From Coniochaeta sp. PMI_546 (Eukaryota > Ascomycota > Sordariomycetes > Coniochaetales > Coniochaetaceae), in contig MU271146.1 in the NCBI GenBank assembly GCA_021432605.1, forward strand, positions 1,984,001 to 2,048,000: a DNA stretch of 64,000 nucleotides, given 5' to 3'. The first letter of the stretch is position 1; every line of letters begins with the position of its first letter. The translations under genes were made by a program, and so were the position numbers. This document shows, one piece after another, positions 1 to 11,675 of this stretch. The notes beneath the pieces were generated by a model. The model ran no database searches. It was not told where the DNA came from and worked only from the letters and a program-made list of their open reading frames with translations.

Positions 1-82
1 GATGATTCCAAGACATGTGACTACCAACTGCTCTATGCAAGTGAGTTCCGTTTCCTATACAGGTAAACCGCCATCGAATGGC
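1..82. other. Window edge, 3' flank of TFC1
   Basis: A short stretch downstream of the TFC1 stop codon (the gene is on the minus strand). No feature is recognised in it. Confidence 0.6.
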
Positions 83-2681
83 TCACACCCTCCATTGTAT
101 GGCCTCCTCATCGACTTCTCCTTCTTCCTCCTCTCCCGAGTCATAGTCATCCGGTTCATCGTCCACGTCATCCTCTTCATCTTCCAGCTCCTCGTCCTCC
201 CCTCCAGACTCAGAGCCCGAATCATCCTCTTCATCCTCGTCGTCATCTTCGTCATCCTGATCATCCTCATCACTCTCAATGAGGTCCCGCAAATTCTCCT
301 CCTTCTCCACAACAACTCCAGTGTCCTTCTCCTCTTCCCCCTCCCCTGTTGCCGCACCACCGCTCACCACCTCCGCCCCCGGGCCAGAACTCTGCTCACG
401 ACTAGGCGCCACCCCGACGACCTGATACCGCTGCCCGTCAGGGTACTCCACGAACCTCACCTCCGCCTTGTACCCAGTCTTCTGCTTGATCCTCAGCGGC
501 GCATTCTTATTCTTCTCCGCCCTCTCCCGGCCCTTCCTCCCGCTCTTCACCTTCCTGCCGCGTATCTGCTCCCTCTCCTCGGTCGTCAGCGCCAGGTCCG
601 GCAGCGGCACATTGATATTCTCCACCGCCACGTCGCTCGCAGCCGCGTCCCGCACAATCTTGAGCGCGGGCTCGAACGCCGCGTCGGGCAGGTGGCGCTT
701 GAACCGGATCGCCAGCATCTTGCGCTTCATGATGGCCTTGGCCACGAACCACAGGACGGGCGAGTACCACCCGCTCTTCTCAAAGTCGCACTCGGGCAGC
801 GGCTCCGCCTCGGCGAAGAGCCTCGCCAGCAGCGGGTCGGTGATGTCGCAGACCTGCCAGACCTTGCCGTCGGTGCTGAACGAGGTGCCGTCGAACTCGT
901 GGCCGCGCGAGTACCGCGGCGCGGCGTGGTCGCCGCCGCCCCTCCGCTCCCCTTCCTCGGCCGCCGAGTCGGCCGCCGCCTCGACCGAGTCCTTCCAGTA
1001 CCGCCCGAAGCTGCCGCTGAGGGTGGACACCTCCTTGCGCCGGACGCTCTGCCACGTGCCGCCGACGTTACCGACGCGCCGCTTGTGCAGCTTGAAGATG
1101 AGGGTCTGGTAGATGCGGTATTTGGGGTCGGACCGCGGGTCGACGCCGTACCGGACGAGGGAGTCGCGCCAGGGCCCGCCGCGGAACTGGTAGCCGGCGT
1201 ACTGGATGCAGTGCTTGATGATGTTTCCGCTCTTGGGCAGGGAGGACACGGCGGCGGAGAGGCGATTGAACATGCTGCGCCTGGTCCAGACGGGCCGCTC
1301 GTTCATGGCGCGGCGCAGCTCGGCCATGACGGCCGCGACGTGCGGGTCGGACAGGTCGGGCGGCACGCGCGGCCGGAGCGGGGAGGGGAACTCGTTGTAC
1401 CGGATGAAGTAGCCCGGCGCCGGACCTCTCATAGAGGTGTTGACCACGCGCTCGAACTCCTCCGAGAACTTGCTCTCCGCGTCGCTTTCCGTGTCGTCGC
1501 TGCCCGAGACGACGCTGGCCGGCCTTGCTGCCGCCTCCTCTTCGCCCAGCCCGTCGGCCCCGAGGTTCCTGACGAAGGGGTTCTGGGAATAGCCGTACGC
1601 GTTCGGCATGCCCTGAGGGGCGAAGAAGGGCGGGGGCACCAGGTCGATGTCGGGCGGCTGGGCGGTGCCGACCTCTATCTCGTACTGACGGAGCTTCGGG
1701 ATCGAGCCCGGCATCACCTGGGCGACGAAGCGGTTCATGAAGCGGCTGTTGCCCATGCTGTACTGGAAGTCGGACAGGCCGCGGTAGCGGTGGGTGTTGT
1801 GCACCACGCCGACGGGCTCGAGGGTGTACCGGCCCACGGTGTCGCGGAGTTTGCGGCGGAGGAGGGAGGGGGTGTCCAGGTGGGAGTGGGAGAGGATGGA
1901 GGCCGCGCCTTCGGGGATGCTGGGTTGGGGGCGACGGTCTGTTGGGTTGTTGAGGAGGTTTTCCTCGATTGACTCCTGGAGTGGAGGGCTCTGACGAGCG
2001 TCGTCTGCTAGGTTCTCATGGCCGGAATCCGCGTCGCCTGGAGGGTCCTGAGCTGAATGCTTCTGAGTCGGGCTTTCTTGGGTTGCATTCTCGTTGGGGG
2101 TGTCCTCCGTTCGAGACTCGTCTGCTGGTTTTCCGTCGACGGCACTCATCTGGCCTGGATTATCCTCGACTGACTCTTGTCGGGTTGGGTTCTCCTGATG
2201 AGGGTCCACTTGGACCGGACTCTTCTTCACAGGCGGCGCGTCATGGTACTCGAACGGGCCGTCTGAGCCTCGCTTCCTCTTCCTGCCGGTCCGCTTCGGC
2301 ACGGTGACCTTGACAATGACGTTGTGGCTGGCGGCATTGTGCGAGGTGAGAGGCCGTACAGTTGGGTTGTCTGGGCGGAAGTAGAGTGGCACAGATATCT
2401 GAGGGCTAGCTGAGTCCAGTATCTACAAGATGGATGTTAGTATGTGATATCCGTCAGCGGAGGGGTGAGGTGCTGACCGTCTGGAAGGAGTGGCCTCGTC
2501 CGAAGGTCTTGATGCCTTTATCGATATCCTTGATGATCATGGGATGCTCCACGGCGCCGAATCTCCTCGGTGGGATGCTGTAGAAGGGGGCTTGTGGTAA
2601 AGCATGTCCAGCGGTTTCCCTCTGAGTATTTTGACTAGGAGCTGGAATCTCCCCTGAGGGTGGTTGGTTCACAGCAGGCAT
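83..2681 (-). CDS. TFC1: Transcription factor IIIC subunit TFC1 (tau95 / TFIIIC subunit 5)
   Basis: This is a DNA-binding subunit of TFIIIC, the RNA polymerase III factor that recognises the A box of tRNA genes and acts in the nucleus. I read two exons, 2681-2478 and 2422-83, separated by a 55-nt GT-AG intron in phase 0, giving 847 aa. The first exon carries the family's N-terminal block (IPPRRFGAVEHP), followed by the Tau95 triple-barrel/dimerisation region. The central part contains conserved stretches around FNRLSA and YVDPR-like segments. The last 65 or so residues are almost entirely Asp/Glu/Ser, the acidic tail usual for fungal homologues. The start at 2681 is the first ATG in frame with the conserved block. 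It is divergent from the B56 gene. Identification is by family resemblance recalled from known proteins; the exon join is hand-made. Confidence 0.9.
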
Positions 2682-4468
2682 CTCTGAAGTGTATCATACG
2701 CGATATCTCGTGAGGCCATTACATGCATACATATGCAGTGATGTGCTAAAATTTCATTCGTGAAGATGCTGATGAAACCCGGCATGTATGACAAGGTGAG
2801 AGTCTGTAAGGTATGATGTGTCCCGGAATAAAATCCAGCTACCTTGCTGTTAGTACCTTGGACAAAAGGCAGGTACTGGTACACAGTAAGATGCTGTGAG
2901 TACAGTAAAATGGTCGAGCTTGAACAGCCCAGAAAGGGAAAGCACATGGGACTCCTGATTAGTCGGTTTCAGCCAGCTGCCAGTACTTCAGTCAAGTACT
3001 TTGACACAGCAGCACAGTATAGTGGAATATAACCCCGCCAACCTTGACTGAACAAACCGACTGACACGGTGAGCTTCAAATTGCATCAAAACACCTCGTC
3101 GTCGTCGATTGCTTGACTCGCAATAGCAAGCCAAGGTAAGCTACCTACCTTATGAATATGCTTTGTGCAAATGAACTCGCAGGTATCTTCTCTCGTTGTG
3201 TAGCAGTAATGCCACACTACGTGTACAATATAAGCTGCCTCCCAGCCCTCCGTCTCATCTCCAAACTTAAAGCAAGCCCACTCGTCACTCTGCTGTTTGA
3301 TGCGGCACAGCCAAGGTCAGGTGTGCTGCTGCAGAGGTCGATGGAAACCTTGTAATACAGCGCTTAGGTATACCACTGCAGTCCCAACTGATCTACCAAC
3401 ATCGCGAGAGCAATGCCAATGGGTCAATCAAAACATGCGATGCTATGCTGTCGCGGTAATGCAACTGCCCTGCAATGCTTAACCCAGAAGGTAGCAAGCA
3501 GCACATCACATCATATCGTCAGCATCATATCATCAGTCCAAAAGAGTCCGTTTGTTTTTATCTCGTCCGCAGAGGTAATTGTGTAGAGGAGAGGACTTGA
3601 GGTAAGGTAGATCTGCAGACGACCTTCAACACCTGCAGACCGCAAACCCCGCGCCGAATGCTACGTAAAAAAGATACTATTATTACCGTCATGTACATTA
3701 CTATTATCACAGTACCTTATACCCATCAATTGGCTGTTGCCAGCTGTGGCAGCTCAGAAGACGGTCAGACAGTTGAGGTTCAGCTGCGAGCGCCGTGACC
3801 TTTGGGCAGCCCCCCCGAAACAAACAGTCGCAGCAGCCCCCCCTTGCAGATCCCCAGCGTTGTCCCACATTCCCTACCTACTACAGTCTACCTGAGCCTA
3901 GAGTCTACCTTAGCCACCTTCGAACAAGAGTTACCGCCCCGACCCGACCTTCAATTCAAACACCAGACGGTTCCGCACAGAAGCTCCTCTTGTTGCATAT
4001 TTGCTTTCCTGGAATTGATTGACACGCGCCTCTGCAACATCCTGACCCGCTTTGCACCTCACCTCTCTTGTCGGCAGCAAGATATCGGTCAAAGCTTGGC
4101 CTGTACCGTACTAGAACGGGCTCTTCGCGTACCTCGACTACTACCTTTCCTGGTACCCTTTCCTAAACGCAGCAGCCCAAGCCACCCTCAACCCCCGCTT
4201 CGGCCCTGCTGTGTTTCGAGCTTGCTTCCAACCTTTAAACCTTCCACAGCCTCGTTCTCTCCCCAACAACGCCCCTCGCCTCGGCTTAAAACGTATCGAC
4301 TCAAGGTACTTTCCACTCGGCTTCTTCAGCCAGCGCCGTCTCCGGCCAATCTTGGCTGTCGTCTTATATCGTCCCGCCGTTGACAAGCAACCGGGGGCTG
4401 TCATCCACGCAGGTTGGGCGCTTCGCATCGGCCCACTGGGAGAGAAAGTCTATTGTCGTCATCACAAG
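2682..4468. promoter_or_regulatory. Divergent intergenic region TFC1 / B56
   Basis: This 1.8-kb gap separates two divergent genes and must hold both promoters. The B56-proximal part (about 3790-4470) is rich in C and T, as expected of a long fungal 5' leader. Short open frames here have no recognisable similarity and are treated as chance. No specific binding site is called. Confidence 0.5.
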
Positions 4469-6816
4469 ATGAAGCGCTTCAGTCAGAGAGTAGTAAGTTC
4501 AATTCCCCTCCTTTGCATACCCGCAGCTTTGCTGGCTCGAGTCGGTCAAGATGTTGCGAGCGTGGTGGGCTGGGCTGACGACAACGTGCGCGCAGCTGTC
4601 ACGAGGCAAGGATTCGGGCAAGTCTTCTAAGAAGAACAAGGATGCAAAGGACGGCACCCAATCGCCCTCCTCGACCGGCTCGTCGAGGGAAAACAACCAG
4701 TCGCCCGTCCTGACCCCTCAGTCTTCCGCTTCAACACTCAACGACATACGCAACAAGCCTCTGCCCCCGAATAACGCCGGACTTGGGGGCGACCATGGCA
4801 ACCCTGGCGCCCCTGGTCAACCCGGCCAGCCAAATAATATTGGTGGTCAGAATCCTGTCGTGCCGGACCGATTCACCAGCATGACCTCGCCTCCGCTGAA
4901 CAGCAACGGCGGCAGCACCCCGGCTCGTCACGGCACTCTCCCGCCGACCGTCATCATCAGCCCAAGCGCGCCGGTAAGGGAACATGCCTACAACACTGGC
5001 CTGGAGAATACTAACGACGGTTGGATCCAGCAAGTGCCGCCTCCCGGTGCCGCCGAGACCATGCCTCACGACCTGGCCCCTCCAAAGGCCGGCCAAAAGT
5101 CGTTGATCTTCGACCGCCTCCACCAGACGCCCAAGGATGTCATGCCCGAGGGTATCAAGACGCCCAGGCGACAGCATTCATCTGTGCATTTCGATATCTC
5201 ACAGAACAGGGAGCTGGAGAAGCTACCGGGCTTCCACGAAGTGCCCCCGACCCGGAGACAGGACCTCTTCATGGAGAAGATCGACCAGTGCAACGTCATC
5301 TTCGACTTCAACGACGCCAGCGGCGACATGAAGTCCAAGGAGATCAAGCGCTTGGCCCTCCACGAGCTGCTCGACTACGTCGCGAACAACCGGCAGGTTA
5401 TCACTGAGCCTATGTATCCCCGTGTGGTCGACATGTTCGCAAAGAACCTCTTCCGCCCGATTCCGCCGCCGCTCAACCCACAAGGCGAGGCCTTCGATCC
5501 CGAGGAGGACGAGCCGGTCCTGGAAGTCGCATGGCCCCACATACAAGTCGTGTACGAGTTCTTCCTCCGGTTCATCGAGAGCCAAGACTTCAACACCAAC
5601 ATCGCCAAGGCCTACATAGATCACAGCTTCGTCCTGCAGCTTCTCGAGCTGTTCGACTCTGAAGACCCGCGCGAGAGGGACTTCCTCAAGACCACCCTGC
5701 ACCGCATATACGGCAAGTTCCTGAACCTGCGGTCCTTCATCAGGCGTTCCATCAACAACGTCTTCTTCCAGTTTACCTACGAGACCGAGAGGTTCAATGG
5801 CATCGCCGAGCTCCTGGAGATCCTCGGCTCCATCATCAATGGTTTCGCTCTGCCCCTGAAAGAGGAGCACAAGCTCTTCCTCACCAGGGTCTTGCTGCCC
5901 ATGCACAAGGTGAAGAGCCTCAGTATGTACCACCCTCAGCTGGCATACTGCATAGTCCAGTTCCTAGAAAAAGATGCGAGCTTGACTGAAGAGGTAAGAA
6001 ATAAACCGACTGCATTGCCATTCTTGGCAAAGCTCGCCGTGACTGATGATGGATGAAATAGGTTGTGCTCGGTCTACTTCGCTATTGGCCAAAGGTCAAC
6101 AGTACCAAGGAAGTCATGTTCCTCAACGAGGTAGAAGACATCTTCGAAGTCATGGATCCGGCAGAGTTCGCAAAGGTTCAGGAGCCTCTGTTCCACCAGC
6201 TTGCCAAGTCGGTAGCCAGTCCGCACTTCCAGGTCGCGGAACGCGCCCTATATTTCTGGAACAACGAGTACTTCTGCAACTTGGTCAGCGACAACGTCGA
6301 GATCATTCTACCCATCATGTTTGCGCCACTATACGAGAACTCGAAGGGCCACTGGAATCGGTAAGGCACCGCTGTTCCCTCCCCCCAATCTAACTGGACA
6401 GGAAGGAATGGCATCTAACACCGCTGAGCAGAACTATTCACGGCATGGTCTATAACGCCATGAAGTTGTTTATGGAGATCAACCCCCAGCTCTTCGACGA
6501 CTGCTCCCACGACTACACGGAGCAGCAGAACAGCGCCCCGCAGCGGGAGGCGCTCCGCCAGAAGAAGTGGGCGGCCATACAGGAGCAGGCCAACAGGCGG
6601 AAGTCGCTCAACGGGACGGCGTCGTCGTCGTCGTCGTCGGGTCCCCCGGCGCGGAACCACCCGAACCCGATGCCGCGGCTGGACGAGGTGGACCCGGCGA
6701 CGGAGGACAACCAGAAACGGCTCGACTCGCTCAAGCTGCAGGACGACCGCAGAGAACGTCGGCCGACGATGCACGAGAGACAAAATTCGGTAGGCTCCAA
6801 CAGAAGTCAGCGGTGA
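4469..6816 (+). CDS. RTS1: Protein phosphatase 2A B56 (B') regulatory subunit, Rts1/Par1 type
   Basis: This is a regulatory subunit that directs PP2A to substrates in cell-cycle, stress and cytokinesis control. Four exons are read: 4469-4492, 4596-5993, 6062-6360 and 6432-6816, giving about 701 aa. The first exon encodes only eight residues and joins in phase 0 to a Ser/Lys-rich segment typical of fungal B56 N termini. The next 150 or so residues are low-complexity (Pro, Ser, Asn). The HEAT-like B56 domain then runs from about residue 200 to 620, with family hallmarks such as [23 protein letters not shown]-like and HWNRTIHG-like segments at the exon joins. All introns are 68-103 nt and GT-AG. 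The tail is rich in Arg and Ser. A second possible last exon lies downstream (see 7125-7328). Confidence 0.93.
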
Positions 6817-8644
6817 TTTTTGTTCTTGGTGCCGTTATTTTTGCCAGCATCCGAGAGAGGAAGGAAAAAAAAGCCCCGTCCTATGCAGAAATTTGTTTGC
6901 TGCTTGCCTCATGTCTCTCTGGCTTTTTTTTTGGTGTCCCGGTTACCGGTTGCGATTCCTGCCATCGTCGCTCGTCTAGATCTGTCTGCTTCAAACGCCC
7001 CATTTTGCCGCCTCTTTTTTGACGTCGTTATTTGGCGTTTGTTGACTTGTGTCTGTGTGCCTGTGTGTTTCGGTCTCGGTGGTGCCCCTAATAACTCCGC
7101 CTCCTCTGCGACACTTTTTTTTAGGACTCCGAGCTCAGGTTCAGTTCCGACGAGATGTCTCTCGACGATGACGACGATGAGGAAGCAGAGGAAGATGGAG
7201 AAGAAGCAGAGGACATGTTCAGCGACACGCGCACCTCGGCGGATCCGGTGCTGGAGGCGGTCACGAGGGAGGATGCGACCAAGAGCCCGAGCTCGTTCCA
7301 CCCGACGCTTTTTCGGTTCTTCTGCTGAAATACTTTTTTCTGACCAACCGTTACAATTTTTTCCCCCAGTACATACCCCTCTAGTTTTCAAACTATCAAA
7401 GGATATTTTTTTTTACCTCCCCGGAGAGGGTGACGGGGTGTCGCAGTTGCGTGGATGGGGGTACACCTTTTCACGGGGGCTGTCTTGTCTGGGTGGAACG
7501 CGAACTGTAGGCGGAAGAGAAAGAGGGCACGTGCGATCAGGGATTTGGCTATGCGGGCGACAATGACGAGGTTCTTTCTTGGGCAAGAGGAGCGTTTTGA
7601 TGATGGTACACGACACGAAAAACCCCCCCTCCCGACCTCCCCAGGAAGAGGATGGAGGAGAAACTGGAAGCGAGGCAAGTGATGTTAGGTACGGCAGGTT
7701 AACGACAGGTGGAACAGGGGAGGGAGGGAGGGAGGAAAGGGGAGGGGGGGGTCATGATGAAACTCTTTTTATTTTTCTTCTTTCTCTATGGCGGGAAGAA
7801 ACTGTCGCTTTTTTCTTTCTCTCTGATAGACGAGCAGCATTCGGCTCCCCATCGTTTTCTATCTTTTTTTACATTTTTTCACCGCTCTTGCGGGCGTGGA
7901 AAAAGAAAATGACTGAGGGAGAAATGGGAAACTATTTTTGAAACTGTTCACTACCCTCGGTATATTGGATTTCTTGTCTGGTGATGTTGATGTTGAACTT
8001 CGCTCCGCCTCTTGTATCCTGGGTGACTTTGACGAGGATGCGAGGCTGGAGGGGCGGGGAGAATAGCAGGAGATGTAAGGGACTGATTAACGGGCATCAG
8101 AATGAGGCTTTGAATTCCCTCTCCAAGGTACTGATTGGGATGTAAGCCGTGACTGACAGAAAAACGCCGATTCGTCCCAACAGTGCATGCCTCATGCATC
8201 TGCTTTGATGCAAGACATTAGTATCCAATCAGCGAGATTTCACTGCAATCTTAGCCCTGGCCGAAGGCTGTAAATCCGGGGACTGTGTGTCTGTCCTGGT
8301 GGCTGTTCACCCATGTGCTATGCTATGTAGATGACTACCTCGTGTGGTTGCTCTAGTAGATGAGGGGGAATAGAAGAACCTTGACCACCGTCAACAAGGG
8401 GCGGGCGTGGGTTGTTTGTGTCAAGACAACCGCTATGCTCTGGCAGGCAAGTTGAAGCAGTGTAGTTGTCCTAATACTACGGCAGGAGTCCTCATGGGAT
8501 AGAATGGCATCGCTTAATTATTATGATTTTTTACATCTCTGCTGCGGCGGGCCTCTAAAGAGCTAATAGACACATGCAAAGCCAATAAGCTATCGAGGAA
8601 AAACTAATGCTAAAAGCACACCCTAAAGATCAAGGAAATCTGCC
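6817..8644. other. Convergent intergenic region B56 / CDF transporter
   Basis: Both genes end here. The region is T-rich with several homopolymer T runs, consistent with 3' UTRs. Its only coding-like stretch is the acidic open frame at 7125-7328. Other short frames are not supported. Confidence 0.5.
7125..7328 (+). other. Possible alternative 3' terminal exon of the B56 gene (acidic tail)
   Basis: An open frame of 67 codons begins right after a strong acceptor (a run of eight T, then TTAG-like end at 7123-7124) and ends at a TGA at 7326-7328. It encodes a markedly acidic segment with a run of five Asp and many Glu, followed by a Ser/Thr-containing end. A GT donor at 6790, inside the last B56 exon, would join it in frame and replace the final eight residues of the protein. 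The implied intron of 335 nt would be long for this genome. It could instead be an unrelated small frame, since an ATG lies at 7155. This is inference from splice signals and composition only. Confidence 0.35.
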
Positions 8645-10162
8645 CTACAGATCCTTCTTGTAAGCATGCTCCGGCTTGTGCGTCGTCTCGTAATCCACGT
8701 GGACGTACGCCCTCTCCACGTCCGGCAGGCTCTCGAGCTTGAACTGCAGCTCCTCGGCGACGTCGTGGGTGGCCTGCAGGCTGGCCTGGGGGTCCATGAC
8801 GATGTCGACCTCGGCGATGAGCCTGGGGCCGGAGTGGTAGGCCCTGACGGTGTCGATCTGCCTGATGACGGCGGGGCTGTGGGTGAGGCAGACGTAGGTG
8901 ATGAGCTGCTGGATCTCGACCGAGGCCGAGACGCCGACGAGGAGCATGAACTCGGCAAAGGCGGTGCGGAGCCAGATGGCGGAGACGACGACGGAGAGGA
9001 CGATGGCGCCGGCCGGATCGAGCCACCAGGCCAGCTTTGAGCCGCCGACGGAGGTGAGGATGCCGAAGCCGTTGATGAGGAGGTCGTTGCGGTGGTCCTG
9101 CCAGAGGATGCGGATCTGGCTGTAGCGGTCCTTGATGGACCAGGTGTAGAGGAAGAGGGTGAGCTTGGTGGCGAAGGCGACGACGACGGCGACGACGGAG
9201 GGGAGGTGGAACTTGTTCAGCTCGTCCGAGCCCTGGCGGTCGATCAGGTCCTTGATCGAGAAGGCGATGAGGATGAAGGAGACGGCGGTCATGAGGAAGC
9301 AGAAGACGATGTTGCCCACGGTCTCGAGGCGGGCCTTGCCCGAGGGGAAGCGCGAGGGGTCGACGCGGCGGACGGCGCGGTTGGTCATGATCAGGGTGAC
9401 GTTGCTGAGGGGGTCGAAGATGGCGTCCGCCATGGTGGTGAAGAGGGAGAGGGAGCCCGAGGAGATGGCGCCGTAGAGCTGGAGGATGGCCAGCACGATG
9501 TTGGCGACGAAGGAGCCCCAGACGGCGATGCGAAACTTCAGCTGGTCGTCGCCGGCCTCCTGCCGCGCTTCGGCGACGTGCTCCTCTACGCTCTTGAGGA
9601 GGCGCGAGATGGTCTCGTTCTGGGCCTCGTAGAAGGAGGTGACGCGCCGGGCCTGCAGGGCCGTGCGGCCTCGGCGCGGGAGGAGGGAGGAGAGGCACGA
9701 GGCTGTCAGGCCCGGGCCGAGACCGTAGGAGGAGGCTTGGTCTTTCGAGCCTGCATTCTCCGGGGCCGAGAGCTGGTGCGTGGCGTCACGTTTCCTGGAG
9801 GTGTTCGCCTTGATCTGCTCCAGCTCGACGGCGGACTTGTAGCGCGCGCCGAGGCCGTAGGGGTCGTGTTCTGTGCTGGTCCGAGGGAAGGTGCCGATGG
9901 TCTGGGACTCGACCTCTGCTTCGGATGCGGCGGCGGATGTGTGCCGGGCTACGGCACCGGCGGCGGTGTCGTCGGCCAAGGATTCGACGGCCGTGCTGGT
10001 GCCGACATTGCCCTTGGGTTGCGGGGCCCCCTGGTGGGCTAGAGGCGTGCCGGTCGAGGATCGCGGAGGGTGCGGGAGAGAGCTGTTGGATTGCGCGTGC
10101 GAGGAAATGCGGAAGGGGTGCGGGTGGTGGGTGATGCTGTGTGAGAGGTCGAGTCCGTCCAT
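8645..10162 (-). CDS. Cation diffusion facilitator transporter, Mn-type (CDF family)
   Basis: This single-exon gene of 505 aa encodes a proton-coupled divalent cation exporter of a vacuolar, Golgi or other internal membrane. The N-terminal 180 or so residues are low-complexity and cytosolic; a conserved YGLGARYK segment precedes the membrane domain. About six membrane segments follow from near residue 230. Metal-site motifs DAIFD in TM2 and DHRND in TM5 both fit DxxxD, the signature of the manganese-transporting CDF group rather than the HxxxD of zinc exporters. The C-terminal cytosolic domain has the expected ferredoxin-like CDF regulatory fold (a segment with VDIVMD and a late HVDYE). The ATG at 10162 is chosen; the frame extends upstream without another ATG. 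Substrate specificity is inferred from motif only. Confidence 0.9.
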   Translation of the reverse strand: MDGLDLSHSITHHPHPFRISSHAQSNSSLPHPPRSSTGTPLAHQGAPQPKGNVGTSTAVESLADDTAAGAVARHTSAAASEAEVESQTIGTFPRTSTEHDPYGLGARYKSAVELEQIKANTSRKRDATHQLSAPENAGSKDQASSYGLGPGLTASCLSSLLPRRGRTALQARRVTSFYEAQNETISRLLKSVEEHVAEARQEAGDDQLKFRIAVWGSFVANIVLAILQLYGAISSGSLSLFTTMADAIFDPLSNVTLIMTNRAVRRVDPSRFPSGKARLETVGNIVFCFLMTAVSFILIAFSIKDLIDRQGSDELNKFHLPSVVAVVVAFATKLTLFLYTWSIKDRYSQIRILWQDHRNDLLINGFGILTSVGGSKLAWWLDPAGAIVLSVVVSAIWLRTAFAEFMLLVGVSASVEIQQLITYVCLTHSPAVIRQIDTVRAYHSGPRLIAEVDIVMDPQASLQATHDVAEELQFKLESLPDVERAYVHVDYETTHKPEHAYKKDL

Positions 10163-11675
10163 GATGACTTTGATTGTGCGTGTCGACCGTTTTACTGGCG
10201 AGAGCAGTTTTTCGGTGACTGGACGGAGAAGGGAGGGAGAAAGCTGGAAGCTGGAAGCTCTAAGTCTGTCAGCGGAGCTCCGAGGCGGAGCAAGACAGCG
10301 GGTCGAGTTTGCTGCCAAGATTGTCCAAGAGGTTCAAATCTCGCGTTGGAAATGACTCTGTTAGTAGACTAAAGACGCCACAGAATGTTGATCATAGAAA
10401 CTAGGAACGTCCTGGTGACGGAGCCAGAGACGAGACAATTACGCAAAAGAGCGAAGAGGTGAAGTTGAATTCCCTCTTACACTCTACCGCTAGATCCGCC
10501 TCTTGCACAACTTTGTGCAAACGGAGAGCTGCGGCGGACATGACTCTAGTCTACCTTGGACTCACGTCGGGAGGGAACCCTCGTGTCGCTCAGTCGAGAC
10601 GTCATTGGCCATCTTCGTCATGGAGGCGAGGGACAGCCATTATTCTCCGCAGCAATGATTCTGGAAGGTGTAAAGCACTGCACAGCGAAGGCATGCGATG
10701 GGAGGACATCTTCACGAGTAAAAGTCCAAAAGAATAATTGAAACTCGAAAGGGGAGTCTTGCCGCATTAATACCACGGATTCATCGCATTATCGTGGCCG
10801 GCGGTGCCCCACGTGTCGGGACGGTCCGGAGGCGCTGGCCGATGAGCTTCTCCTTATGGTACCATCTACGGCCTATCAAGTACGTGTTCTACCAAAACTA
10901 GGCATATACATACCCATTCACTGCTTGAGAACCGCTGGGATGTGAGGAAGAAGTACAAGTATTTGGAGAGAAGGCGGATGAAAGGGACCGTTGTTCTTAG
11001 AAACATGGATAACATCACCGCACAAACTGCCCCAAAGATGTCAGAAAGACGGCATTTCTCCCAGTGTTGTGATAGGTGAGGCTCAATGGATGCTGATGAC
11101 TTAGTATAAACGACGGCGACAGGGAGTCTCTCTCGATTCTAGCTCAAATTTTTGGTATACAAGGTGTTACCAGAGGGAATCGGCGAGAATGACCAACTGT
11201 GGTCGCAGTAATCTGGTGCGCACCACATCTCACTACTAAAGGTACCTTATTTCCAGCAAGTTTGTGATCAACGCGAATCTCGTTCCATCAAGAGCCACAG
11301 ATAAGTTGTGTAGGAGAACCACAGCTCGCATACCTATCTGTCTCGACTGTCATGACCCAAGAGGCACAAGCCGAATAAAAATAAGGTATGTCTTGAACTG
11401 AAAGGCGAACCGACCTAGGATATCGGCGTCGTCGTGGAAGTTGGACTTGGGGAAAGGCTCACTTATATTCGCTAAACGGGGAGTTGTATCGCTGTACCTT
11501 TCATATGCATGAGTACATACTTTGCACACTGCACACTGTATGCGAATGCTGTAAGGTAGGTACGTACCCTCACGGCAGCTGGACCCGCTAAAATTCAATT
11601 CAATTTCTCGACTTCGATGTTCGGCATCAAGACGGCAACATCATCACCGTCTCTCCGTATTAACACCAGTCCACC
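10163..11675. promoter_or_regulatory. Divergent intergenic region CDF transporter / mL38
   Basis: This 1.5-kb gap between divergent genes should contain both promoters. It carries one copy of the AAGGTACCTT palindrome at 11239-11248. Small open frames in it show no recognisable protein features. Confidence 0.5.
11239..11248. repeat. AAGGTACCTT palindrome, copy 1
   Basis: A perfect 10-bp palindrome in the intergenic region between the CDF transporter and mL38. It is one of six identical copies in this window, all outside coding sequence. Confidence 0.8.

Noticed and set aside
2-1972. 656-codon plus-strand open frame opposite TFC1
   Set aside because: It lies antisense to a well-supported gene and has a biased Arg/Leu/Val composition typical of a shadow of GC-rich codons.
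10320-10350. T-arm-like string GGTTCAAATC suggesting a tRNA
   Set aside because: The flanking bases do not form a proper five-pair stem, and no D arm, anticodon arm or acceptor stem could be drawn.
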